Source of the DNA: Blattamonas nauphoetae
Taxonomy: Eukaryota; Preaxostyla; Oxymonadida
DNA: 64,000 nt
Assembly (NCBI GenBank): GCA_033064195.1
Contig: JARBJD010000132.1
Coordinates: forward strand, 62,001 to 126,000
Direction of reading: 5' to 3'
Positions 1-8,550 of the stretch are shown here, piece by piece (the stretch's first letter is position 1; each line of letters opens with the position of its first letter). The notes beneath the pieces are model-generated. The model saw only the letters and a list, made by a program, of their open reading frames with translations, searched no databases and had not been told where the DNA came from. Made by a program: the position numbers and the translations under genes.

Positions 1-284
1 GGAATCGAGATCTGATCAACTTTTTCGCATCGTCCTCCACAGCACTTGGAAAGAAATGGAGTTAGACGGTAAAAAGAAGATAAATTGTCAACCATTTCAT
101 TCAGATATTGTGGATTGGGAAATTTTGTGGGGATAATGGCAAAAATTGAGAGTCGAAGCGTGATTACCACACAGGATCACACAACCGCTATTCACTGGTC
201 ATTCGTCATCACTCCTAGTGTTCAAAACAGAATATAGAAAGAAATTCGCGGGATATAACCAAAAATGATCATAAATGAAAAAAA
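1..284. other. No gene seen at the left edge
   Basis: AT-rich sequence without a convincing reading frame, repeat or RNA signal. It precedes the tRNA-like remnant. It may be host DNA or the unseen left part of the Polinton, because the left end of that element was not found in the window. Confidence 0.4.
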
Positions 285-356
285 AGGATGCCAATGGCGG
301 AACCCGAACCCGGGTCCGAGTGTTGAAAGTCTAACGTTCTAACCTCCTGATCTAAT
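285..356 (-). other. tRNA-like remnant (Glu-TTC-like)
   Basis: Read on the minus strand, an A-box-like TAGATCAGGAGG (343-354) and a B-box-like GGTTCGGGTTCC (299-310) lie about 33 bases apart, with a CTTTCAA anticodon-type loop between them. The anticodon and acceptor stems do not pair well, so a working tRNA gene is unlikely. It is better read as a tRNA-derived repeat or a decayed tRNA. Confidence 0.4.
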
Positions 357-403
357 CACGATCAAAATATCAACTCGCTTCAATCTCCTTGTCCTCGAGA
401 TTC

Positions 404-556
404 TTCCCCTCTGGCCGGTTTTTTTCCCCTCCCACAGAGTTTTTCCCCTCTCACTGAGTTTTTCCCCTCTGAGCGAGTTTTTCCCCTCTGACTTAGTTTT
501 TCCCCTCCCATCGAGATTTTCCCCTCTCACCGACTTTTTCCCCTCACAATTGAGGT
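404..556. repeat. 19-bp tandem repeat, eight units
   Basis: The core TTCCCCTC recurs at 404, 424, 443, 462, 481, 500, 519 and 538, a near-perfect 19-base period. The bases between cores vary (gagcgag, cactgag, acttag and similar). The minus-strand frame through it reads as Lys/Gly-rich repeats, but 19 is not a multiple of three, so coding is unlikely. It abuts the left arm of the palindromic element copy at about 555. Confidence 0.9.
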
Positions 557-1437
557 ACCCATAGTTCGGACATGAAGTTTTCACCAATATGGATCTTTTG
601 TTGAGAATTATTTTTTTCTGAAAATTTTGAAAAAATCCCCTTGCGGCAGTTGAGATAAATATTTGCTGATTTTTCGACAATATGGTCTTTCTGAACTAAC
701 TCTGCTTTATGTTTTTCAATTTGACATCAAATTCAATTAAATCGATGTCAACCCAGGTTCGAATGAATTCAAACAATAATTTTACAACAAAACTTAATAT
801 TCATGTAAATTCTTGAACGGGACTGGAGTAACTGACGGAAAAGTCCCAAAAAAGCCAAAATAGGAAGTCATCGAAATTTTTCAAAATTTTCAGAAAAAAA
901 TAATTCTCAACAAAAGATCCATATTGGTGAAAACTTCATGTCCGAACTATGTCTGGTTGTGGAGATATGATCAAAACAAGTTTTCAAGATCCTAAGCTTG
1001 TTATACAGGGAAATCAGTATTTGACCCTAAATTTCCACCCAGGTCCCCCCAGAATTTTTCATTTTTCGAAAAATTGTCATTTCGAGAGAAAACCATCCCA
1101 AACCACCAGAAATGAAACGAAAAAGAAAAATCTTGAACAGGCGTGGAGAAAAGTGGTTCTGAAGTTTGGATTCCCTAAGCTTAAATGTTAAGGACCTCCT
1201 ATTTTGGAGCCAAAAAAGGGTCGATACCCTGACTCCGAAATAGGCGCCCCAGCCCTGGAATCCTATTTTGGAAGTTCGATTTCTCCCTCGATGATTCATG
1301 GGGGAGGGAGGAATCCAATCTCCAAATGGGTTGGACTCACTCAAATGTGGGTTTGGAGAAATCTGGGATGGATTGAGATTTGAGTCGAAAAAAGTGTCTT
1401 TTGTGGTCGGGTTAGATCCATGTGGTCGGGTTAGATC
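555..1437. mobile_element. Palindromic MITE-like element, copy 1 (asymmetric)
   Basis: The arm at about 885-1200 matches the arms of the second copy (4500-4830 and 5060-5400), including the stretch that reads as a gtgaaaacttcatgtc-type block. A shorter inverted arm lies at 555-655. The right end carries two direct copies of GGTCGGGTTAGATCC (about 1408-1437). The left arm is much shorter than in copy 2 and stops where the 19-bp repeats begin. It sits directly upstream of the S74 reading frame. Family unknown; no transposase is encoded. Confidence 0.6.
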
Positions 1438-1460
1438 CGCATGGTAAAGAGCAAACAAAA

Positions 1461-2381
1461 ATGAATCGACAAAAATACAATTCACAAATGATTGAGAAAA
1501 TGATTGATCATAATCTTTCGACGATCACTGAGAATGCAGCAGTCATTCACTCACTACAGACGGAATTAGAAACGAATCAGGAAGAAGTCGACACACTAAA
1601 GAAGACAACTGAAGCACACAAGACAGCAATATCATCAATCCAAAACGTCGTTTCAACAAATGGATCAATCACTTGTTCAGCTGGTATTGCGACACCAGAA
1701 ATCGGAGGATTGATCAATGTGAATGGAGCGAAGTGGAATATATCAGAGGGATCACTTCCGAAGTATCCTGGAACATATCCGGCTTCAACATTTAAGTCTG
1801 GTATTTCAATTTCGCAATCGATTGCAGAAACATCTGGAATTCAGTTCAATGGTGATGGCATTATTGTGTGGTCTCCCTGTGACACACCAGCATTGTATTA
1901 CTACGATGATGATACTGGTTCAGGAGTGTTTTCAATCTCATCAACTGGAAGTTTTTCTCAGCTTTCAGACAGAAGAGTCAAAAGGAATATTGTTCCATAC
2001 CCTGATGTTCTTGAACAATTGAATAAAGTCGAAATTGTGCAGTATCAGTTCAACACATTCGACTCGAAGATCAGCAAAGTCACAAAGCAAATAGAGAATG
2101 AGACAGATGAAGAACACTTGAAGAATTGCAAAGAGAAATGTGAATGCTTGAAGAAGGAAAGTGAGAAGAAACACATTGGTGTGATTGCACAACAGATCCA
2201 AGAGATATGCCCTGAAGTTGTGAATGATTCCAATCCAGATTGTCTTCAAGTTGATTATGCAGAACTCTCTTGCTTCTGTGTGAAAGCCATTCAGGAATTG
2301 TGCTCTATTGTCGGACAACAACAGTCAGTCATCAATGAACTTTCACAAAAATATAATTCACTGACTAATACCATGACGTAG
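1461..2381 (+). CDS. Fibre-like protein with peptidase S74 (endosialidase chaperone) domain
   Basis: 306 residues from the ATG at 1461. The first 70 residues look like a coiled coil (heptad-like LQTELETN...VDTLKKTTEAH), followed by a Gly/Ser-rich beta-like middle with repeated S-I-S and G-S motifs. From about residue 175 the C-terminus follows the S74 intramolecular chaperone pattern: S-D-R-R-V-K-R-N-I, then V-L-E-Q-L, then H-I-G-V-I-A-Q-Q-I and C-P-E-V-V, then V-D-Y-A-E-L and A-I-Q-E-L. In phage tail spikes and fibres this domain trimerises the fibre and is then cut off; in eukaryotes it is known from MYRF. Here it sits on the strand opposite the capsid genes at the element's left side, suggesting a capsid spike or receptor-binding fibre. 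The function is inferred; the domain call is strong. Confidence 0.8.
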   Translation: MNRQKYNSQMIEKMIDHNLSTITENAAVIHSLQTELETNQEEVDTLKKTTEAHKTAISSIQNVVSTNGSITCSAGIATPEIGGLINVNGAKWNISEGSLPKYPGTYPASTFKSGISISQSIAETSGIQFNGDGIIVWSPCDTPALYYYDDDTGSGVFSISSTGSFSQLSDRRVKRNIVPYPDVLEQLNKVEIVQYQFNTFDSKISKVTKQIENETDEEHLKNCKEKCECLKKESEKKHIGVIAQQIQEICPEVVNDSNPDCLQVDYAELSCFCVKAIQELCSIVGQQQSVINELSQKYNSLTNTMT

Positions 2382-2402
2382 TCATACTAGAAATGCGAAG
2401 CA

Positions 2403-2813
2403 TTAATATTCTAACACGAGATCAACCAGAAATTCATAATACTCTTTTATTATTTTTCCATTGATTGTCTCTGATGTTTCCATCTCGATTGACTCACCAG
2501 AACTGTCTTTGAACCAGATCTTCACAATAGATTGTCGAGTCGTTAATTCCCACTTCTTTCGCTTCGCAATCTGTTCATTGCAGAAAGCAACATATGAGTC
2601 ATTGAATGCATCAGTCTGGATCCAATCACCATGGATTGTTATGTGCTGCGGTACATCTTTTGAAATGACTGTCGATGCATCACGAATCTCTTCTTTCACA
2701 TGGATGAGTTTGCAGTCAAGAAAGTAGATGTATTTTTGTTTTCTTGAATTGGTAAAATCAGGAGGGAGTTGAGCAGTGTGAGAATTCTGAATTGAGAAGA
2801 AACGTTTGACCAT
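2403..2813 (-). CDS. Unknown Polinton protein, 136 aa
   Basis: Not recognised. 136 residues, mixed alpha/beta composition, no membrane segment or Cys pairs. The ATG at 2811-2813 follows the AT-rich start motif also found before the neighbouring genes, which supports it as a real gene. It lies between the S74 fibre gene (convergent, 21 bases away) and the capsid-like genes, so a virion or assembly role is possible but not shown. Confidence 0.6.
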   Translation of the reverse strand: MVKRFFSIQNSHTAQLPPDFTNSRKQKYIYFLDCKLIHVKEEIRDASTVISKDVPQHITIHGDWIQTDAFNDSYVAFCNEQIAKRKKWELTTRQSIVKIWFKDSSGESIEMETSETINGKIIKEYYEFLVDLVLEY

Positions 2814-2823
2814 TTGTGATTTC

Positions 2824-2837
2824 TACAAAAATAAAAT
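2824..2837 (-). promoter_or_regulatory. AT-rich start motif before the 136-aa gene
   Basis: On the minus strand TTTTATTTTTGTAGA lies about ten bases upstream of the ATG. It is the same TATTTTT-type motif found before most genes of the element. Confidence 0.5.
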
Positions 2838-2844
2838 ATTCAAT

Positions 2845-4243
2845 TTAGTATCCTCTCTTCACTTCTTCATATGCTTCTTGGAGTCGGCGATCAATGACAT
2901 ATCGCACTCGTGGTTGTCCATTCTCAATCCAGAACAGCCAATATGATGCTTGATGTAAGGCTAGAATCGGCGGAGGAGGACCTTCTGGAGTTGATGTGAA
3001 ATATGGATCAGGTTCGCCTTGTTTGATTGGGGTTCCTCTGAAGACAATGTTCACTGATTCTGCTGTCGAAATACCTTCTTCTCCACCAGCACTTTCACTT
3101 CGATCTGTTGGAACCATAAATGTGAATGAAGTTGCATCCGTTGATGGTCTCAGTTTCCTACTCTCCTTTCCACCATAGACGTAATTGCGAGGTTCACAGA
3201 TGGAATTCTCAAACTCTTGTGTTGCAGAACAGCCAATGAAATCACCGTTCACCATCATCATTCGATAGAACTCTGGTGAGTTTGTTGTCATCGGAAAATT
3301 GGGAAAGTTGCTTCCTAACATTTCGAACAGACCAACGTAGTGAGGATTTCTGAAGACTGTACATTCATTTGGTCTATCAGGGAATAAGCACATAAGATTC
3401 ATGAGATTGTTGAGTTTGATACTGATATTTGATCTCACTCCCATTGCATTTGCAGATGATTGAAATGATTGTGTGTCAATTCTTTCTGCTTTCAAGACGT
3501 ATAATGTCTTTGAATACGTGTTGAAGAGGGATTGCTTCGTTGCATCAGTGATTTGATATCCGTAGCAAATAGATGTGACTTTGTCCACCGATGAACTCAG
3601 AACCGTGGAAGTGGTTGATTTAACTGTAGTATGCATAATTCCAGTACTTGGATCTGGATCTGAACATGTATAATATTGATAAACTGGATTTCCGATTTGT
3701 GTGAAATCTTGAGTCACATTTGTGAATTCTCCATCTTGTAATAGTGCGTGATGAGATTTGTGTGTAGTATTTTTTCCGAATGGATCTTTCTCCACGTATC
3801 GTTCAAGTCCTTTTCGAATGACTGTGGGTACTCGAATCGGACAGTACACAAGTGAATCAGTTGTCAAATGAAATCTCAAACGTAAATTGCCAAAGATGGA
3901 ATTTGGATACTGATCAAAAGTACTCAGTGGAAGTAAATTCACAAACGGAATAACCAGAGGAATTGTAATTGGGAACACTGTTTCAGCATTTGGAGTTGGA
4001 GAAAAGTAGCATCCACAAACACTTGGATCCATTCTCTGAACATTTTCAAAAAGACTGTTACAATGCTTCATATTGTTTTTCTCTTCTTGTGACTTGAAAG
4101 TGTGGTACAGAAATGATTCGTGAACATGATTATTCTGGAGTGTATTGTCAATGATGTTTCCTTTCCTGTCGACGAGTCTCATATCTCGAATTGCATCTGA
4201 TGATGACTTATATCCGTAGAACATTGCATACATGTTAGGGTAG
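2845..4243 (-). CDS. Capsid-like protein A, C-terminal part
   Basis: About 465 residues of a beta-rich protein. It resembles the complete neighbour at 5979-7838 in order and spacing of motifs: V-C-G-C-Y/V-A-G-V-Y, N-S-I-F-G-N-L-R-L/A-C-L-F-G-D-L-K-L, V-Y-C-P-I/V-C-C-P-V, and near the end a P-I-x-Q-G-x-x-D-x-Y-F/Y block with P-P-I-L-A, then W-x-x-x-x-x-N-G. This is the size and position expected for a Polinton double-jelly-roll major capsid protein or a duplicate of it. A palindromic element lies at its right side; another part of the same gene region is at 5648-5926. Capsid identity is inferred from context. Confidence 0.6.
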
Positions 4244-4247
4244 TATA

Positions 4248-5643
4248 GTAGTAAAATAACCCGGCGAGGGTAAAATAACCCGGGGTGAAAACCCCCTTTT
4301 TTGGACCCCTCTTTCCGTCCATCCCATATTTCTCGGAACCAAAATTTTTTTGGGTCCCACTTTTTTTTCCATAATGTTTGTCTCAACTCCGAGTATCCAT
4401 CGAGGCAGAAATCGAACCTCCAAAATAGGATCCTGGGCCGGGGGTGCCTATTTCGGAACCATATTGTGGCCTATTTTTGACCCATTTTTGGCTCCTAAAT
4501 AGGAGCTCCTTGACATTTAAGCTTAGAGGATCCGAACTTCACGACCACTTTTCTCCACGCCTGTTCAAAATTTTGCTTTCTCGTTTCATTTCTGGTTGTT
4601 TGGGATGTTTTTCTCTCGAAATCACAATTTTTTGAAAAGTGAAAAATCCTGGGGGGACCTGGGTGGAAATTTAGGGTCAAAAACTGATTTCCCTGTATAA
4701 TAAGCTTAGGGTCTGGAAAACTTGTTTTGATCATATCTCCACAACCAGACATAGTTCCGACATGAAGTTTTCACCAATATGGATGTTTTGTTGGATAATA
4801 ATTTTTTCTGAAAATTTTGAAAATTTTTGAAGACCTCCTATTTTGGTGTTTTCAATAGTGTTCGAGGTTTTCTCAGAATCAACCCCAACTACTCTCCTCC
4901 CAAGCACGATTCTAACCAATTTGAACTTTTAGATTCGATTCTGACTGTGTCTGCATCATTTTGACGAAATTTGGAGACGGGTGCATCATCCCATGTCAAG
5001 TGACAGCTCTCCTTTCGAACGATGGCCAAAAACACACAAAAGTATCTCAACTGCCGCAAGGGGATTTTTCTCAAAATTTTCAGAAAAAATTATTATCCAA
5101 CAAAACATCCATATTGGTGAAAACTTCATGTCGGAACTATGTCTGGTTGTGGAGATATGATCAAAACAAGTTTTCCAGACCCTAAGCTTATTATGCAGGG
5201 AAATCAGTTTTTGACCCTAAATTTCCACCCAGGTCCCCCCAGGATTTTTCACTTTTCAAAAAATTGTGATTTCGAGAGAAAAACATCCCAAACAACCAGA
5301 AATGAAACGAGAAAGCAAAATTTTGAACAGGCGTGGAGAAAAGTGGTCGTGAAGTTCGGATCCTCTAAGCTTAAATGTCAAGGAGCTCCTATTTAGGAGC
5401 CAAAAATGGGTCAAAAATAGGCCAAAATATGGTTCCGAAATAGGCACCCCCGGCCCAGGATCCTATTTTGGAGGTTCGATTTCTGCCTCGATGGATACTC
5501 GGAGTTGAGACAAACATTATGGAAAAAAAAGTGGGACCCAAAAAAATTTTGGTTCCGAGAAATATGGGATGGACGGAAAGAGGGGTCCAAAAAAGGGGGT
5601 TTTCACCCCGGGTTATTTTACCCTCGCCGGGTTATTTTACTAC
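4248..5643. mobile_element. Palindromic MITE-like element, copy 2, inside the capsid-like A region
   Basis: Two inverted arms of about 580 bases (4248-4830 and about 5060-5643) begin GTAGTAAAATAACCCGG and are nearly identical. The element is flanked by TATA on both sides (4244-4247 and 5644-5647), giving a TATA or TA target duplication. Its central spacer of about 230 bases has no coding capacity. It carries the same arm sequences as copy 1 at 555-1437. It sits between two parts of the capsid-like A gene. No transposase; superfamily uncertain (TA-type target fits Tc1/mariner-like or foldback elements). Confidence 0.85.
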
Positions 5644-5647
5644 TATA

Positions 5648-5926
5648 GTTTCTGTCTGTCGTCGGTTGCTCATACGGAACAGTGATCGTTAGATCTATTC
5701 GTAAATGACTCTTCGCAAACTCAGTCACATCATGACCATCATAACACAGTGGAACTTCAATCTCATCTCCGATTCTGCAAGGCATAGGTGGATTCGTTGG
5801 ATGCACTTCTTGGATGGAATAAATGTGTGGCTCTGAATCCCATTGTTTCGGTAAGTATGATTGCACTTCAATTTGCTCAATTAATGTCGATGTTGGTTTG
5901 GATTGATTTGATCTGATACTTCTCAT
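5648..5926 (-). CDS. Capsid-like protein A, N-terminal part
   Basis: About 93 residues from the ATG at 5924-5926. It aligns in pattern with the N-terminus of capsid-like protein B: S-I-Q-E-V-H-P-T versus S-I-Q-E-L-K-P-S, followed by an I-E-V-P-L or K-I-I-P-L strand and an R-I-D-L-T-I or F-I-T-F-T-M strand. The AT-rich start motif lies directly upstream. The palindromic element at 4248-5643 adjoins it. Confidence 0.55.
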
Positions 5927-5931
5927 TTATA

Positions 5932-5945
5932 GAAAAATAAAAAAT
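5932..5945 (-). promoter_or_regulatory. AT-rich start motif before capsid-like A
   Basis: On the minus strand TTTTTTATTTTTCTATAA runs almost into the ATG at 5926; the core TATTTTT is shared with the other genes of the element. Confidence 0.55.
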
Positions 5946-5978
5946 ACAATATCAAGAATTTCTTTTACTGGTTTGTCT

Positions 5979-7838
5979 CTACAAGATTCCTAAATCTTTG
6001 TGCAACGCTTTCAATGTGTGATTTGGATAGTACTCCACTTTCGGTTTGCCATTACTGTATCGTAATACCCACCACGTTGTTGCAGTTGTGGCTAGAATCG
6101 GTGCTGGAGAATGAGTAAATGTTGTCATATCACCACCACTCTGACTTGGATTGTATACATTGTAGTATGTGTCAAGCTTACCTTGATAAATGGGATATGA
6201 TCTTAAAGTGACAGGAACGTTTCCTTTGGAACTGATGGAATCATTACAGTTCGTTGGACACCCACTTCTCTGTGTTGAAAAGCACATAAGGAAGTCAGTG
6301 TTGTCATGAATCGGTCGAACTCTTGTCATTGTCTCATTGGGATAATTCTGATCACCAGTGAGTTTCTCTTCAACGAGAGAATCTGTCAGTGATCGCTCCA
6401 AGTCGTCAGGAATAGCTAGATAGGAATCGAGATTAAGAGTCGATAATGCAAATTGATAGAAGCGAGCTCCAATTGTTGTTGTCGGTTGATCTGGATAGTA
6501 TGTGTCGAGTAGATTCACTTGGATATCCTTCTGCATTGGATTGTGGAAACAAGTGACTTCATTGTCGTAGTGACGGAAGAGAAGCATGATGTCCTTGGCA
6601 ATAACAACCACCATTTGTTGAGTGCAATTAATGCCTGTTTCAGTTGGTGTCTTCTGAAATGGATAGAACGATATCTTTTCTGCTGGAATAGTTCCTGGAC
6701 GATCCTGATACATTTTCTTGAGACTTTCTTTCGCGATTTCTTTCATTTTGTATCCAGCACTCATGCAATACACATCATCAATTTGATACTCGGTGATGTT
6801 TAGTGAGATGTACTGATCCACGTATTCTGGTTCTGTCGTAACTGTACCAGCTGATGAATACACAATGTCTTTCGCAACTGATGGTTGCAGAAATGATTGA
6901 CCAATTTGAACGAAGTTCTTTGTGCATGAGGTTACGAGATTGTTTAAGAAATAGGGACGATGCTGAATACAATCGGCAATTGATGCTTTTATCTTAGGCG
7001 CTGCAGCAGTCCCAGTAACGATTAATGAAAGTGTGTTCTTCAGAGTGAGTTCAGGATTAACTGGACAACACACAAATGCATCTTCATTGATGTGAACGCT
7101 CAGTTTCAAATCTCCAAAGAGACACGCAGGATAGTCAGTCATTCCAGAGAAGATGAGAAGATCTTCAAGATTGATTGACACACGAATAGGTACATCAATA
7201 CTGTCTTTGAATACTCCAGTTCCAGAAGTTGTTGTGAAATCAGAAAGTGGAATATAAACACCAGCAACAGATTCATCATGATTCCATGCATTCTGCCAAG
7301 GTGTGTGACAATGTTTCCGATTCTCCAATTGACTCTTTGGCTTGATCATATTGTAGATGTGAGACTCCATTGACACGTCAGTAGTTGTTGTGCTGATGAT
7401 TCTCTGATTGTTGTGAAGAATAGTAATGTCACGTAAGATTGATGCCGAATGTTTGAGTCCAACGAATATGAATATCCTCTCATTCATGTACGATCCATTT
7501 TTACTGGAATTTGTCTTCCAATTATTCACTTTAAGCCTTGCTGTCATTGTGAACGTAATGAAGGAATCATCGATTTGACAAATGTCTTGATTACCAGTCA
7601 ACGGAATGATTTTTTCCTGTCCTTTGTAGAATCGTGAATTCTCGGATGGTTTTAATTCCTGAATGGAAGTACTGTGTGCTCCATCATTCATGAGGTAATT
7701 AATGTGATGTTCAGACATGAGTTGTTGTTGTATTTGACCAATATCATCTCGAGTGTACTTGATTGATCCAGTTGTATTTCGAGTCAATGATGATGCTCCA
7801 GTTCTTTTGTTTGTCAGATGTGTTATATGTGAGTTCAT
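5979..7838 (-). CDS. Capsid-like protein B (candidate major capsid protein)
   Basis: 619 residues, one open frame, beta-rich, no signal peptide or membrane helix. Length fits Polinton and virophage double-jelly-roll major capsid proteins (about 500-650 residues). It is a paralogue of the gene next to it (2845-5926). Shared landmarks are S-I-Q-E-L-K-P-S near residue 55, the A-C-L-F-G-D-L-K-L strand, C-C-P-V, and a C-terminal Y-P-I-Y-Q-G-K-L-D block followed by P-A-P-I-L-A and W-W. The ATG at 7836-7838 is set by the AT-rich start motif. The intergenic gap to capsid-like A is about 50 bases. The capsid assignment rests on size, position and paralogy; a structural comparison would decide. Confidence 0.65.
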   Translation of the reverse strand: MNSHITHLTNKRTGASSLTRNTTGSIKYTRDDIGQIQQQLMSEHHINYLMNDGAHSTSIQELKPSENSRFYKGQEKIIPLTGNQDICQIDDSFITFTMTARLKVNNWKTNSSKNGSYMNERIFIFVGLKHSASILRDITILHNNQRIISTTTTDVSMESHIYNMIKPKSQLENRKHCHTPWQNAWNHDESVAGVYIPLSDFTTTSGTGVFKDSIDVPIRVSINLEDLLIFSGMTDYPACLFGDLKLSVHINEDAFVCCPVNPELTLKNTLSLIVTGTAAAPKIKASIADCIQHRPYFLNNLVTSCTKNFVQIGQSFLQPSVAKDIVYSSAGTVTTEPEYVDQYISLNITEYQIDDVYCMSAGYKMKEIAKESLKKMYQDRPGTIPAEKISFYPFQKTPTETGINCTQQMVVVIAKDIMLLFRHYDNEVTCFHNPMQKDIQVNLLDTYYPDQPTTTIGARFYQFALSTLNLDSYLAIPDDLERSLTDSLVEEKLTGDQNYPNETMTRVRPIHDNTDFLMCFSTQRSGCPTNCNDSISSKGNVPVTLRSYPIYQGKLDTYYNVYNPSQSGGDMTTFTHSPAPILATTATTWWVLRYSNGKPKVEYYPNHTLKALHKDLGIL

Positions 7839-7841
7839 TTT

Positions 7842-7858
7842 ATCAAAAATAAAAAAAC
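7842..7858 (-). promoter_or_regulatory. AT-rich start motif before capsid-like B
   Basis: TGTTTTTTTATTTTTGAT on the minus strand, ending four bases before the ATG. Confidence 0.55.
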
Positions 7859-7866
7859 AATATTGC

Positions 7867-8169
7867 TTATTTCTTTTTCAGTTTCTTCTTCTTCGCTTTC
7901 GGCTTCAGCTTTTCTTCTAGCTTCAGTATTTCTCCTCTGAGTTTGTGTGCAACTGCTGAGTTTCCTTCATTGATTGCTTGCTCATATTGTGCCATCTTTT
8001 CTGCATGGATTTGCTGATCCGACTTCACATCTGGAATCATCTCAACACCTGTCTGTGCAACCTTCGAAATCAGTGGTCCAACGAAGGGAATGAGATTCAG
8101 AAATGGAGCTCCAACTCTGAGTATGTTTTTTCCGACTGCTGCTAATTTTGATAACCAACCTGGTGCCAT
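7867..8169 (-). CDS. Small hydrophobic/basic virion-type protein, 100 aa
   Basis: Begins M-A-P-G-W-L-S-K-L; an amphipathic to hydrophobic N-terminal half (A-P-F-L-N-L-I-P-F-V-G-P-L-I) is followed by a charged helix and a poly-Lys tail (K-A-K-K-K-K-L-K-K-K). This layout resembles membrane-active minor capsid or core proteins such as adenoviral pVI and the pX-like proteins of Polinton relatives. Similarity is in design, not proven by alignment. Shares its M-A-P-G start and amphipathic N-terminus with the next gene, suggesting duplication. The TATTTTTACATAA motif precedes the ATG. Confidence 0.6.
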   Translation of the reverse strand: MAPGWLSKLAAVGKNILRVGAPFLNLIPFVGPLISKVAQTGVEMIPDVKSDQQIHAEKMAQYEQAINEGNSAVAHKLRGEILKLEEKLKPKAKKKKLKKK

Positions 8170-8171
8170 TT

Positions 8172-8187
8172 ATGTAAAAATAAAAAA
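8172..8187 (-). promoter_or_regulatory. AT-rich start motif before the 100-aa gene
   Basis: TTTTTTATTTTTACATAA on the minus strand, directly before the ATG; almost identical to the motif before the 103-aa gene. Confidence 0.6.
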
Positions 8188-8203
8188 CTAGAACACAAAC
8201 AAA

Positions 8204-8515
8204 TTATACTCCTTTGAATTGAATTTTAGAATTTGACGATTGAGGAAGATCATCCTTGGAATAGCGTCCATTTCGAGGTGGTTCATAATCTATCATCTGT
8301 TGTTGTGGTGCTCGATTGATTGCTTTGTTTTGCTGGTACACATCCATCATTCCGCCCAAGCCACTGATGATTCCTCCTGCTGTTTGTCCAAACTTGTTGT
8401 TTGTCTGTGAGAGCAAGCCACCTCCAACCTGAAGCAGTGATGGAGCAAGCGGTTTGATGAATTGAAAGAACTGTTTGCCAATATTTTTGAGTTTGTTGAA
8501 ACTTCCTGGTGCCAT
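8204..8515 (-). CDS. Small Gly-rich virion-type protein, 103 aa
   Basis: Begins M-A-P-G-S-F-N-K-L-K-N-I-G, with an amphipathic stretch, then a Gly-rich hydrophobic section (G-G-I-I-S-G-L-G-G-M-M) and a polar tail. Unrecognised, but the start matches the 100-aa neighbour and the design fits a minor virion protein. Two overlapping shadow frames lie in the same interval and were ignored because this frame alone has the start motif in register. Confidence 0.6.
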   Translation of the reverse strand: MAPGSFNKLKNIGKQFFQFIKPLAPSLLQVGGGLLSQTNNKFGQTAGGIISGLGGMMDVYQQNKAINRAPQQQMIDYEPPRNGRYSKDDLPQSSNSKIQFKGV

Positions 8516-8520
8516 TTATG

Positions 8521-8537
8521 TAAAAATAAAAAATACA
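8521..8537 (-). promoter_or_regulatory. AT-rich start motif before the 103-aa gene
   Basis: TGTATTTTTTATTTTTAC on the minus strand, five bases upstream of the ATG. Confidence 0.6.
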
Positions 8538-8550
8538 ATTCATTAAATAT

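Noticed and set aside
1-300. Left terminus of Polinton copy 1
   Set aside because: No match to the AGTAGTATAGAAGG tip or to the terminal repeats was found in the first 1.4 kb.
404-556. Possible CRISPR-like array
   Set aside because: Units are contiguous 19-mers without spacer structure, and there are no cas genes; the context is eukaryotic.
339-680. 113-codon Lys/Gly-rich minus-strand frame
   Set aside because: It is the translation of the 19-bp tandem repeat plus the arm of a palindromic element; the period is not a multiple of three.
949-1191. 80-85-codon frames repeated at 949, 4495 and 5139
   Set aside because: They recur only because the palindromic element's arm is repeated, on both strands, with no domain or start context.
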